Source: Bacillota bacterium
GTDB taxonomy: Bacteria; Bacillota; UBA5301
Assembly (NCBI GenBank): GCA_017656135.1
Contig: JACDOJ010000009.1
Location: 1 to 51,343 of the forward strand
Direction: 5' to 3'
DNA length: 51,343 nt
In this document: in pieces, positions 40,989 to 49,771 of the stretch
Layout: each line of letters opens with the position of its first letter
Position numbering within the stretch: the stretch's first letter is position 1
Notes under the pieces: model-generated
Databases searched by the model: none
Told to the model about the DNA's origin: nothing
What the model saw: only the letters and a program-made list of their open reading frames with translations
Made by a program: the position numbers and the translations under genes

Positions 40989-43285
40989 TGAAGATCGCAA
41001 TTGTTTCATCTTGGCCCCCCAGACAGTGCGGAATAGCTTCCTTTGCTTCGGACATGCGCTTGGGGTTGAAACAGAACGGGTATTCGAACCTGCCAGTTGT
41101 CGCCGTCTCTCGGGAACCAGGGGAGTACCACTACGGTGATGAGGTGGTCTACGAGATCATCCAGGATGAAGCCGAAACCTACCGGGAAGCAGCCCAGGTT
41201 CTAAACGATCTGGCGGTGGATGCTGTTATTTTGCAGCACGAGTACGGACTTTTCGGCGGCCCAGATGGTGACATGATCTTAGGGCTGCTCTCCAGCCTCA
41301 AGGTGCCGGTGGTCTCCATCCTGCACACGGTCCTTTCCAAACCCTCGGCCGGGCAGTATAAAGTGCTGGGGAGGCTGGCTGAGTACTCCAGCAAGGTGGT
41401 GGTCATCGCCGAACGGGCCAAGAACATCTTAGGACAAGTCTACGGCATACCCCCGCAGAAAACAGTTCATATTCCGCACGGGGTTCCGGAACCGCCGTTG
41501 CCGAAAGCGGTTCAAAAGGTGAAGGAGAGTTTCGGTGGCGGGGGAAAAACCCTGTTGCTGACGTTTGGGCTCCTGAGTCCGGGGAAGGGCCTGGAGCTGG
41601 CGATTAAGGCGGTAGGTGAGATCCGCAGCTCCTGCCCTGATTTACTCTACCTCATCGTTGGGGCCACCCACCCGAATGAGAGGCGCCTGCACGGCGAGGC
41701 CTACCGGGAGGGCCTGCAGAGAATGATAAGGATGATGGGCCTGGAGGAGAATATCCGCCTCATCGACAGGTTCTTGGATGAAGACGAGCTCATGGCCCAC
41801 ATCGCCGCCTGTGACATCTACGTGATTCCCTACCCCAGCCGGGAACAGATCTCCAGCGGCACGCTCTCTTTCGCTCTGGGATTGGGGAAACCCATCATCT
41901 CCACCCCCTTTATTTACGCTGAGGAAATGCTGGGTGATGGCTCAGGGCTCTTGGTTCCCTTCGGAGATGCCGGGCAGATGGGTAAAGCTATGGCCACTTT
42001 GATCAAAGACCGTGGCTTTCGGGCGGAACTGGCTGCCAAGGCCCTTGTCAAGGGTCGGAAGATGCAGTGGAAAGTGGTGGCCCAAAAGTACGCCAAACTG
42101 GCCAAGACGGTGGGCAAGATTCATCCGGTCCACAAAGGGAGAATACCCCCTGCGGTCGGAGAACGCCATTCCGGCAAGAAGGACTTGGTCAAACTGCCCG
42201 CGGTCTCCTACGACCACCTCATACGGATGACAGACGACACCGGTCTGCTCCAGCACGCCTGCGGCTCGATCCCCAACCGGCAGCTGGGTTACACCTCAGA
42301 TGATAATGCCAGGGGGCTTCTGGCCATGGCGCTGGCTCCCAAGGAACAGGAGACTCAGGCTCTGAAATTGGCTGAAAACTACCTGGCTTTCCTGTATTAT
42401 GCCTGGGAGGGGGATGGCTGGTTCCACAACTGCTTCAGCTACGACCGCAGACCTTTGGAAGAGAAACCGTCTGATGACTGTCAGGGCAGGGTGCTATGGG
42501 CTCTGGCAGCTACCGTCAGAGTCTGGAGTGAGCTGCCCCTGGCCAAAGTGGCCTTCAGGATGTTTAGGGAATCCCTGCCGACCTGGACCAGAATGACTTC
42601 GATCCGGGGCTATGCTGGCGTAGTTATGGCCCTGGCGACGCTGCTGCGCTCCACACCCAGCCTGGGGACGGAAGGGTGTTCACAGGACTTATCAGAGGGT
42701 TTGGTTGCTGAATACACGGAAACCCTGGTCAAAGTGGCCGATAAGCTGGCCGCAAAGTATAAGGCGACCGCCAGGAAGAACTGGCTCTGGTACGAGAACA
42801 TCCTAACCTATGACTGTGGATTGATGCCGGCCGCCATGTTTCAGGCCTACGGTGTGGTACCGAAGAAAGAGTACCTGAAGATTGCCGCTGAGAGCCTGCA
42901 CTTTTTGGCCGGCAAGACTGTGGAGGAGGGAATCTTCCGCCCGGTGGGGAATAGAGGATGGTATCCGCGGAACGGCAAAAAGGCTGAGTACGACCAGCAG
43001 CCTTTAGAGGCCTGGGCAATGGCTCTGGCAGCGATTTCCGCCTATGATGTGACCCGGAACCGCCGCTGGCTGGACCTGGCCGATATCGCTGAACGCTGGT
43101 TCTTGGGCCAAAACGACCTGGGGATTTCTCTTTATGATCCCCGGACAGGGGGCTGTGCCGACGGTCTGCATTCGGAAGGGATCAATGAGAACCAGGGGGC
43201 CGAGTCGACTCTGGCCTACATTTTGACCAGATCGCTGCAGGAGGCAGTCCGCGAGAGTACGCTATCGGAGGTGCAGGAAGCTTGA
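40988..43285 (+). CDS. GT4 glycosyltransferase fused to an (alpha/alpha)-barrel glycosidase-like domain
   Basis: 765 residues, cytoplasmic. Residues 1-400 are a GT-B transferase of family GT4: IVSSWPPRQCGIASFASDM, HGVPEPP, LLTFGLLSPGKGLELAIKA, and IPYPSREQISSGTLSFALGLGKPIISTPF for the nucleotide-sugar site. Residues ~420-755 are an all-helical toroid-like domain with paired motifs (YTSDDNARGLLAMAL, FHNCFSYDRRPL, DDCQGRVLWALA, YDQQPLEAWAMALA, NENQGAESTLAYI), as in (alpha/alpha)6 glycosidases and phosphorylases. ATG 40988 overlaps the previous stop, with AAGGAGG at 40974-40980. GT4 plus this type of domain recurs near GH130 genes in other bacteria, to my knowledge without biochemical proof. The likely sugar is mannose. 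Confidence 0.83.
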   Translation: MKIAIVSSWPPRQCGIASFASDMRLGLKQNGYSNLPVVAVSREPGEYHYGDEVVYEIIQDEAETYREAAQVLNDLAVDAVILQHEYGLFGGPDGDMILGLLSSLKVPVVSILHTVLSKPSAGQYKVLGRLAEYSSKVVVIAERAKNILGQVYGIPPQKTVHIPHGVPEPPLPKAVQKVKESFGGGGKTLLLTFGLLSPGKGLELAIKAVGEIRSSCPDLLYLIVGATHPNERRLHGEAYREGLQRMIRMMGLEENIRLIDRFLDEDELMAHIAACDIYVIPYPSREQISSGTLSFALGLGKPIISTPFIYAEEMLGDGSGLLVPFGDAGQMGKAMATLIKDRGFRAELAAKALVKGRKMQWKVVAQKYAKLAKTVGKIHPVHKGRIPPAVGERHSGKKDLVKLPAVSYDHLIRMTDDTGLLQHACGSIPNRQLGYTSDDNARGLLAMALAPKEQETQALKLAENYLAFLYYAWEGDGWFHNCFSYDRRPLEEKPSDDCQGRVLWALAATVRVWSELPLAKVAFRMFRESLPTWTRMTSIRGYAGVVMALATLLRSTPSLGTEGCSQDLSEGLVAEYTETLVKVADKLAAKYKATARKNWLWYENILTYDCGLMPAAMFQAYGVVPKKEYLKIAAESLHFLAGKTVEEGIFRPVGNRGWYPRNGKKAEYDQQPLEAWAMALAAISAYDVTRNRRWLDLADIAERWFLGQNDLGISLYDPRTGGCADGLHSEGINENQGAESTLAYILTRSLQEAVRESTLSEVQEA

Positions 43286-44685
43286 GCAAGCCGGAGTTAA
43301 AACTGCATGTTTTTAAAGAGTATGACATCAGGGGTGAGGCCTACAAGGACTTGACCCCTGATTTTGCGTGCCTTTTGGGCTACGCCTTTGGGAAGATGGT
43401 AAAGGAGGAGAAGGGTTTCAATAAGGCCATCATAGGCCGGGACAACCGGGAGTCTTCCCCGGAGCTGGCCGAGGGGCTTGTCACGGGCTTACGCCGGGCC
43501 GGGGTAGAGGTAGTCGATATCGGCCAGGTGGTGACGCCGGTCTTCTACTGGTCCAGGATCTACTATGATATCAATCCCGGGATCATGGTAACGGCCAGCC
43601 ACAACCCGCCCAAGGACAACGGTTTCAAGATCGCCTTAGGTTTTGCCACTATCTATGGGGAAGATGTGCAGAACCTGCGCCGGCGGATGGAGGCCCTAAT
43701 CGACGAATACGAGAAGGAACCCAGTGAGCTGCCGCCGGTGCGCAAAGAGCGGCCCAATCCAGAGTACATCAAGATGGTTGCGGAGAAAGTGAAGCTGGAT
43801 AGGCCTCTGAAGGTGGCAGTGGACTGCGGCAACGGTACGGCTTCGGACATCGCCGTAGATCTGTATGAGGCCTTGGGCTGTGAGGTTATACCTCTATACT
43901 GTGAGTCAAACCCCTCCTTCCCCAACCACCATCCTGACCCGGTGAGGCCCGAGAACCTGCAGGACCTGATCAAGGTCGTTAAGGAGAACCAGGCTGATGT
44001 GGGTCTCGCCTTTGACGGTGACGGAGACCGGTTGGGTGTGGTTGATGATACCGGAAACATCCTGTGGGGAGACCAGTTGATGGTCTTGTACTGGCGGGAG
44101 ATCCTGCCGAAACACCCGGGAGCAGAGGCGATTGTTGAGGTGAAGTGCTCCAATGCCTTGGTGGATGAGGTGAAGAAGCTGGGGGGAAGACCTTTCTTCT
44201 ACCGGACCGGCCACTCTTACATTAAGGCCAAGCTCAAAGAGATTGGGGCTCCTTTCACTGGGGAGATGAGCGGCCATCTCTTCTTTGCCGATGAGTACTA
44301 TGGTTTTGATGATGCGCTTTACGCAGGGGCGAGGCTATTGCGGATACTGGCCAGGGAGGATAAACCTTTATCTCGACTTCTCGATGATGTGCCTAAGTAC
44401 TACAGTACGCCTGAGGTCAGGGTCCACTGCCGGGAGGAGTCCAAGACCAAGGTGGTTAAGGCTGTACTGGACCATTTCCGGGAGAAGTATGAGGTTATCG
44501 ATGTGGACGGCGCCAGGGTGAACTTTCCCAATGGCGGATGGGGCCTGGTGAGGGCCTCCAACACCCAGCCGGTATTGGTCTTAAGGTGTGAGGCCAAGAC
44601 CAAGGAGGATTTGGGTAAAATCACTGGGGAGATAGAAGAGGTCCTGGAGAAGTTCCCTGAGGTGGGGGAAATCAACTGGAAATAG
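43282..44685 (+). CDS. Phosphomannomutase / phosphoglucomutase
   Basis: 467 residues, usual for the AlgC/ManB branch of alpha-D-phosphohexomutases. The active-site phosphoserine is in TASHNPPKDNGFK, the Mg2+ site in FDGDGDRLGVV, the sugar-recognition loop in GEMSGHLFF and the phosphate site in RASNTQPVLVLR. It interconverts mannose-6-P and mannose-1-P (or the glucose forms), feeding the nucleotidyltransferase of the same operon. TTG 43282 overlaps the preceding stop by 4 bp (TTGA), after SD GGAGGTGCAGGAAG. Confidence 0.92.
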   Translation: MSKPELKLHVFKEYDIRGEAYKDLTPDFACLLGYAFGKMVKEEKGFNKAIIGRDNRESSPELAEGLVTGLRRAGVEVVDIGQVVTPVFYWSRIYYDINPGIMVTASHNPPKDNGFKIALGFATIYGEDVQNLRRRMEALIDEYEKEPSELPPVRKERPNPEYIKMVAEKVKLDRPLKVAVDCGNGTASDIAVDLYEALGCEVIPLYCESNPSFPNHHPDPVRPENLQDLIKVVKENQADVGLAFDGDGDRLGVVDDTGNILWGDQLMVLYWREILPKHPGAEAIVEVKCSNALVDEVKKLGGRPFFYRTGHSYIKAKLKEIGAPFTGEMSGHLFFADEYYGFDDALYAGARLLRILAREDKPLSRLLDDVPKYYSTPEVRVHCREESKTKVVKAVLDHFREKYEVIDVDGARVNFPNGGWGLVRASNTQPVLVLRCEAKTKEDLGKITGEIEEVLEKFPEVGEINWK

Positions 44686-44725
44686 GAAAAGGGCTAAGCA
44701 AATAGTTTCAGGGGGAGAGGAGAGT

Positions 44726-44860
44726 ATGCTGAAAAAGGTTTTGCTCATTATTGCTATTATCGTGCTGATTTTTGTGGTCCAGATTGTGAACACCCATTCA
44801 CCCAGCGGTGAGCACGCAACCAGCGGGCCGGAACAGGAAATAACGGAGGTTCAGCATTAA
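44726..44860 (+). CDS. 44-residue single-span membrane peptide
   Basis: A small gene with a strong SD (GGGGGAGAGGAGAG, 44711-44724) and ATG 44726. The peptide begins MLKKVLLIIAIIVLIFVVQIV, one membrane helix with a positive inside end, followed by a polar, mildly acidic tail HSPSGEHATSGPEQEITEVQH. It lies 40 bases after the phosphohexomutase stop with no terminator between, so is probably co-transcribed. Function unknown; it could tether a cytoplasmic sugar enzyme to the membrane (speculation). Confidence 0.65.
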   Translation: MLKKVLLIIAIIVLIFVVQIVNTHSPSGEHATSGPEQEITEVQH

Positions 44861-44949
44861 TAGACAGAGTTGAATGTAGTAGTTGCCGCATTGTTAGCTT
44901 CTTCATATAGGAAGGAATTCATTCAGAATGGTCTAAAGTTTGTTTTACT

Positions 44950-46074
44950 ATGCAGATATTAGCCCAGGTAAAACTAATAATTGGACTTTGCATTACTCTC
45001 CTTGTTTTGGTGACCATTCCGGTTGCAGCTGAAGAACTATGTAATGTAGAGGTTCTGGTGGACCAAAACGGGCTTAGCCTGCAAGAGCTGAGCTTCCATT
45101 TAAGCGCCGGTGCTTGGCAGCTGACCGCAGGGAAACAGCAAGTTCACTGGGGCCCTGGCAAGCTAGGGAATCTCTTTCTTTCGGAAGAAAGCCCTTTCTG
45201 TGGGTTGGTTGCCAGTAGATCTTGGGAGATTGGTAAGTATTCAATAAGGAGCACCCAGCTTTTCGCTCCTATTGATTCTACGAAACACAAGGTTCTGTTT
45301 GCCCATCGACTGGAGAGCCCATTGACCGACAATCTGACTTTAGGAGTCAATGAAAGTGCCATTGCTAGTGGGGATTTCACTCCATGGTTGTATAATCCAA
45401 TCCCATTTTGGCCCTATTATCTCACTCAGCACTTGGTGAAGAAGGACGATCCTCAACAAGACTGGCTTATCAATGTTAATCTAGGTATTGATACTGTCTA
45501 CAAATGGAGTGCTGATAAAGAAGTTTATGGTGAGCTATTCATCGATGATGCTCAGAGTGACCTACAAGGCAGGACCAGAGTGCCGGATATGTTCGGCATC
45601 ATGTTGGGCTTTCACGATAAGGAGCTTGAGTTTTGGTCAAATACTGCGGCCACTGTAGAGTACGTAGCAATCACCAACTGGGTCTACTCCCACAAAAATT
45701 TGGACAACAACTATGTTTGGGAAGATGAAACTCCCATTGGTCACTGGTTAGGTCCTGACGCTGATGCTATAACTCTTCTCTTGACACACGGGCTGAATCC
45801 AAAAACTGATATATCCTTTAAACTTCAGGCTGAACGGCACGGTGAAGGGTCCATAGACGAGCAGTGGAAACCTGAGTATGGACACGAAAACTGGTTTTTG
45901 TCAGGTGTTGTTGAAAAACGCTATACAGCTGGAATTAGCTTGACTGAAACCTTAACCAAATACTTGCGGGTGAGCTCCAAGCTGGATTGGACCAGAAGAT
46001 ATAACGCAGGTAACGAACTCGGGAAGACGACTGAAGGTTTTGACCTGGACATAGAGGCGAGTCTCTCATTTTAG
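44950..46074 (+). CDS. Wzi-like capsule assembly outer-membrane protein
   Basis: 374 residues. Signal peptide ~1-27 (...IPVAAEE). It contains QLTAGKQQVHWGPGKLGNLFLSE near residues 57-79, the signature of Wzi/Cap-assembly proteins (a W-G-P-G-x-x-x-x-L-x-L block after an RY/K-Q strand), then many strand-length segments and a final DLDIEASLSF ending in Phe. Wzi is an 18-strand barrel that helps attach capsule to the surface in E. coli. The polysaccharide export genes that follow fit this. The ATG has no clear SD, so the start is less certain. Overlaps the convergent LolA-like gene by 9 bp. Confidence 0.8.
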   Translation: MQILAQVKLIIGLCITLLVLVTIPVAAEELCNVEVLVDQNGLSLQELSFHLSAGAWQLTAGKQQVHWGPGKLGNLFLSEESPFCGLVASRSWEIGKYSIRSTQLFAPIDSTKHKVLFAHRLESPLTDNLTLGVNESAIASGDFTPWLYNPIPFWPYYLTQHLVKKDDPQQDWLINVNLGIDTVYKWSADKEVYGELFIDDAQSDLQGRTRVPDMFGIMLGFHDKELEFWSNTAATVEYVAITNWVYSHKNLDNNYVWEDETPIGHWLGPDADAITLLLTHGLNPKTDISFKLQAERHGEGSIDEQWKPEYGHENWFLSGVVEKRYTAGISLTETLTKYLRVSSKLDWTRRYNAGNELGKTTEGFDLDIEASLSF

Positions 46075-46803
46075 GAAATAAGAGTCCGTCAGGCCGATGT
46101 TCACTTGATGTTTGGAAAGCTCCATCTGGAAGTGAAGGTCATCTGTCAAGGCGACTTTGCTAAGCAATTTACCGAACCCGGAAGGGGGTAGGAGGTTAGC
46201 TAAGAGCAATCCACCTTCACCCTTGAGCTCAGTAGGGATCCAAGCATTAGGGGCAGCTTGGATGTATTTGGCCTGCATGACCGTTCGCCCCATTCCCGGG
46301 ACTGACATGTCTGATTTAATGATTAACCAGCTTTTACTGGAAATCCAAAAACGCATATTAAGGTTTTCCTCGCTTTCTTCCTTAGAGGAAACATCTATTA
46401 TGTAAACCTTTTGTCCTTCAAGTTCAGTGGTTCCAACCAATTTCAAGGTATATCTGGAAGAGGCGAACTGCAAGGGGTCGGGAAAGATAAACCGGTATTG
46501 AGGGAGAAATAATATTTCGCCGATTACAGCTTTAACCTGGCTGGGGCGCTTACTATAGATATCTCCTGAGAGGGGTAATAAAGGAATGAAACCAATTCGT
46601 GCAGTCAATTTTACTTTAGCGTGAAAGTCTTTTAAGCCACTTTGAGCGTTCAGCATATTCTGGATTATCTCGGTTGCTGAGTAGTCTAGGTTTTGTTCAG
46701 TTAATGAGTGAGCAAATACCCTTTGATTTAAAACGAGACTTAAAAATAGTATCAGCATCCAGCTCAAGTGGACTTTTTGCTTAGAGCGGGGCAGCTTAAA
46801 CAA
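46066..46803 (-). CDS. LolA-like periplasmic carrier protein
   Basis: 245 residues. A signal peptide (WMLILFLSLVLNQRVFAHS, ~15-33) is followed by the LolA/LppX-like half-barrel: EIIQNMLNAQSGLKDFHAKV, VKLTARIGFIPLLPLSGDIY, RPSQVKAVIGEILFLPQ, then YTLKLVGTTELEGQKVYIID, NMRFWISSKSWLIIKSDM. This pattern is common in DUF-type outer membrane lipoprotein carriers outside Proteobacteria. It sits between a Wzi-like gene and the capsule export genes, so a role in moving a lipid-linked factor for capsule assembly is conceivable. TTG 46803 has GAGG 9 bases upstream; ATG 46758 is a weaker alternative that shortens the signal peptide. Confidence 0.72.
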   Translation of the reverse strand: MFKLPRSKQKVHLSWMLILFLSLVLNQRVFAHSLTEQNLDYSATEIIQNMLNAQSGLKDFHAKVKLTARIGFIPLLPLSGDIYSKRPSQVKAVIGEILFLPQYRFIFPDPLQFASSRYTLKLVGTTELEGQKVYIIDVSSKEESEENLNMRFWISSKSWLIIKSDMSVPGMGRTVMQAKYIQAAPNAWIPTELKGEGGLLLANLLPPSGFGKLLSKVALTDDLHFQMELSKHQVNIGLTDSYFLK

Positions 46804-46852
46804 GGACGTAAACCTCGATTCTTTGGATTTCTTATATCATTCAGTAAAAGCA

Positions 46853-46887
46853 ATGAATTCCCTTGGGCCACGAAGGGTTTAATTCAT
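46853..46887 (+). other. Inverted repeat in the leader of the capsule export operon
   Basis: ATGAATTCCCTT (46853-46864) can pair with AAGGG-TTT-AATTCAT (46873-46887) with a three-base bulge. It lies 55 bases before the SLBB gene start in the 138-base space between divergent genes. No T-run follows. It could be an operator or a leader RNA structure. Confidence 0.4.
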
Positions 46888-46941
46888 GGAAAAACGAACA
46901 ATATGTAGGAAAATGTAGAATGCCAGGTGGAGGGACATTAG

Positions 46942-48327
46942 TTGAAACGGCTTGCTGTTTTTTTTCTGTTTTCAGCTCTACTGTTTTCTTTGGCAACAAT
47001 CCCATTAGCTGCCCAAGAGAACAACCAGGATTACCGGTTAGGGCCGGGAGATGTCCTTTAAATTTCTGTCTGGGGTCACGAAGATTTGGCCCAGATGGTT
47101 GAAGTCCGACCGGATGGCAAGATTAGTTTTCCTCTCATAGATGATCTCATGGTGGACAACCTGACCATACCACAGGTCAAAGAAGCGTTAACAAAGCAGC
47201 TGGCCCAGTATGTCCGCGACCCTAAGGTAACAGTAGCGGTTAAAAAGTTTCGCACCATAACTGTACAGGTATCGGGAGAGGTCAGGAACCCTGGCCTCTA
47301 CCTGCTACAGCCAGACAGCAGTATCTCAGATGCTATTGCGGCAGCTGGTGGGCTCACGCCTGACGCTGATGGGACAAGGATCAAGTTTGTTCCTAAATCG
47401 GGAGGGGTTTCTCTCGTAAACCTGGACAGTGTTGCCGATACGCTAGGTGAGAAGAGACTACAAAACGGCGACCAGATTATTGTCCCTGAGGTACCAAAGG
47501 TCATGGTGATGGGAGAAGTTCGGTCTCCCGGAATGTATCCTTTAAAACCGGGAAGTAGAGTTTCTGATGCTATTGCCACAGCAGGTGGGCTCACTGGGAA
47601 TGGGGATGTCACAAGTGTCAGAGTGGTTTTCTCTCAAGGTGGCACTGGATCTTTCAATCTGCGAGACTTCTTCCTGAATGGAGATCAAACAAATAACCCA
47701 ATTATCCGCAATGGGGATCAAATCATTGTCCCAGCATTACCCACAGTGACTGTTTTAGGAGAGGTGAATAGGCCAGGTTTAGTGCAGGTAGAGGCTGGAA
47801 GCACTATCAGTGATATTCTCGCTCAGTTGGGGGGAACTACTCCTGATGCAAATCTTCAGCGGGTTGAGCTGACCATCTACCAAACTGCGGAGGCAGCTCC
47901 CATCACCCAAGTCTTTGATCTCACCAAAGCCGATGGCAACAGGCCGATTAGTGTTCCCAGGTCAGCCAGTGTGGTTATTACTGTGCCAAAGATCCAGTGG
48001 CAAGTTACAGTTTTGGGAGAAGTTCAGCGGCCGGGCACCTACCCGGTGAGCGAAAGTTCCAGGCTGCTAGAGGTCATCGGTAAAGCCGGCGGGCCAACCG
48101 ACCGGGCTCGCTTAGACGGTGTGCGGGTTTACAGGGGTGGTGATTTTGCCGATCCAGAGTCTGTTGTCGTGGGCCGGGAACATCTGCTTTTCGAGGGCGA
48201 TTCCAAAGAGAACCCGCAGGTGAAACCTGGTGATGTTATCTTTGTTCCAGAGACAAAGAGAATCGACTGGGATAAGGTCATTAAGTTACTGACAGGGCTC
48301 AAACTTACCAAAGATTTGTTGGAGTAA
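46942..48327 (+). pseudogene. Wza-like polysaccharide export protein (SLBB repeats) interrupted by one in-frame TAA
   Basis: TTG 46942 with SD AGGTGGAGGGA starts LKRLAVFFLFSALLFSLA, a signal peptide, then QDYRLGPGDVL, the Poly_export start. Codon 40 is TAA (47059-47061), after which the same frame continues perfectly with ISVWGHEDLAQMVEVRPDGKISFPLIDDL. Four SLBB repeats follow (starting VSGEVRNPGLY, VMGEVRSPGMY, VLGEVNRPGLV, VLGEVQRPGTY). The family usually has Lys or Glu at the stop position (GDVLKISVWG), so one AAA or GAA to TAA change explains it. No good restart exists: TTG 47086 and ATG 47095 lack a signal peptide and SD. An intact protein would form the periplasmic or outer-membrane polysaccharide channel. 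Readthrough or a sequencing error would also fit. Confidence 0.85.
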
Positions 48328-48345
48328 GGCGGCAGGAGGACCCAA

Positions 48346-49749
48346 ATGGAACAGGAAATTGAACTCAGAGAGCTGTTTGAAATACTCGCCAAGCGGAAGA
48401 CGTTAATAATTTTGCTCGTTATTGGAGCGGTGGTTGCGAGCTTTATTACTTCGCAATTCATGACCCCTATTTATGAAACCAGTACAACCATTATTGTGGA
48501 GAAACCCTCCTCACTGGAGAACCCTTTTCAGCAAATGCTGAGCATGGACCAGCCTCAGGTGGCCGATTTCGCGGAAATCCTGAGGAGTAGAAGTTTGCTC
48601 TACACAGTTGCCAAGAAACTGGATCTGGTGGAAGACGAAAATTCCCAGAAGTTAAAAGAGCTGGCAGAAGCGGTTTCTGTCCAATCGGTTGGGCAGACCA
48701 ACTTGATTCGAATTACCGTGGAGTCGCCGAAGCCGGAGGTGGCCAGGGATTTAGCCAATGGTCTGGCTCAGGAGTTCATAACACAAAATGAGCTGTTGAA
48801 CAGAACAGAGGCTCGCGGGGCCAAAGAGTTCATTGAGGAGCAGCTGAAGATAGTTAGCGAGGACTTGGCACAAGCTGAGGAAGCTCTGCGGAATTTCCAG
48901 ATCGAAAACCAGATTTTTGCACCTGAGCAAGAGGTAGAGGCCACCTTAAACCAGCTCACTAAACTCGAGACCATGCAGGCTGAGACCTTGGTTTCTTTAA
49001 GTGAGTTGGAGAGCAGGCAGAGGCAGGTTAATGCACAGTTGGAAACGGTGGAGGAGAAAGTAATATCCTCTACGACTATTGCCAGAAATCCGCTCATCCA
49101 GGCACTGAAGACACAACTGAACAATTTGGAGATCCAATTGGCAGGTGCCTTGGAGAAATACACTGACGAGCACCCCACAGTTGTCTCTCTGCGGGCAGAG
49201 ATAGAGGAAATTAAAGCCCGCATGAAACAAGAGGCAGCAAAGGTAGTAACTGCTGAAACAGAGACGCTAAACCCGATGTATCAGGCGCTTTATCAGAAGG
49301 CAAGTGAACTGCAGGTCGAAGAACTGGCACTGCAGGTGCGTAATGAAACCCTAGCTAAACTAATTGCCGAGCAAGAGCAAGAGTTGGTTTCCCTCCCTGA
49401 TAAGCAGCTGCAGCTAACCAGACTGATGCGTAACGCCAAGGTCACCGAAGAAATTTATGTTATGCTCAAGAAAAAGTATGAGGAAGTCAAAATCACCGAG
49501 GCTATGAAGACTGCCAATGTCCGGGTGGTCGATGAAGCATTGTCTCCAACCGCCCCCATCCGTCCTAAAGTAAAGCTAAATGTCTTAATCGCAGCCTTTT
49601 TGGCACTTTTCGTGGGGGTCGGTCTAGCCTTTGCTATAGAGTTCCTTGACACTACGATAAAAACCCCGGAAGAGGTGGAGGAGCTTCTGGGACTCCCAGT
49701 ATTAGGCCAAATTCCTTCCTATTTGCCAGAACACTTGCCTGATAAATAG
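48346..49749 (+). CDS. Chain-length determinant / capsule co-polymerase (Wzz, GNVR domain)
   Basis: 467 residues. First membrane helix LIILLVIGAVVASFITSQF (~24-42), then the Wzz domain start MTPIYETSTTIIVEKPSS, and a long periplasmic coiled-coil (~150-400). The final membrane helix lies in PTAPIRPKVKLNVLIAAFLALFVGVGLAFAIEF, with the proline-rich pre-helix motif typical of polysaccharide co-polymerases. The tail KTPEEVEELLGLPVLGQIP fits a cytoplasmic contact with the BY-kinase encoded next. It sets polymer length in Wzy-type assembly. ATG 48346 with SD GCAGGAGG. Confidence 0.9.
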   Translation: MEQEIELRELFEILAKRKTLIILLVIGAVVASFITSQFMTPIYETSTTIIVEKPSSLENPFQQMLSMDQPQVADFAEILRSRSLLYTVAKKLDLVEDENSQKLKELAEAVSVQSVGQTNLIRITVESPKPEVARDLANGLAQEFITQNELLNRTEARGAKEFIEEQLKIVSEDLAQAEEALRNFQIENQIFAPEQEVEATLNQLTKLETMQAETLVSLSELESRQRQVNAQLETVEEKVISSTTIARNPLIQALKTQLNNLEIQLAGALEKYTDEHPTVVSLRAEIEEIKARMKQEAAKVVTAETETLNPMYQALYQKASELQVEELALQVRNETLAKLIAEQEQELVSLPDKQLQLTRLMRNAKVTEEIYVMLKKKYEEVKITEAMKTANVRVVDEALSPTAPIRPKVKLNVLIAAFLALFVGVGLAFAIEFLDTTIKTPEEVEELLGLPVLGQIPSYLPEHLPDK

Positions 49750-49771
49750 TATCGCAGGAGAGGGTGAAGTA

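Noticed and set aside
47059-47061. TAA in the SLBB gene considered as programmed recoding
   Set aside because: TAA is not used for selenocysteine or pyrrolysine and I see no stimulatory structure; a nonsense mutation or sequence error is simpler.
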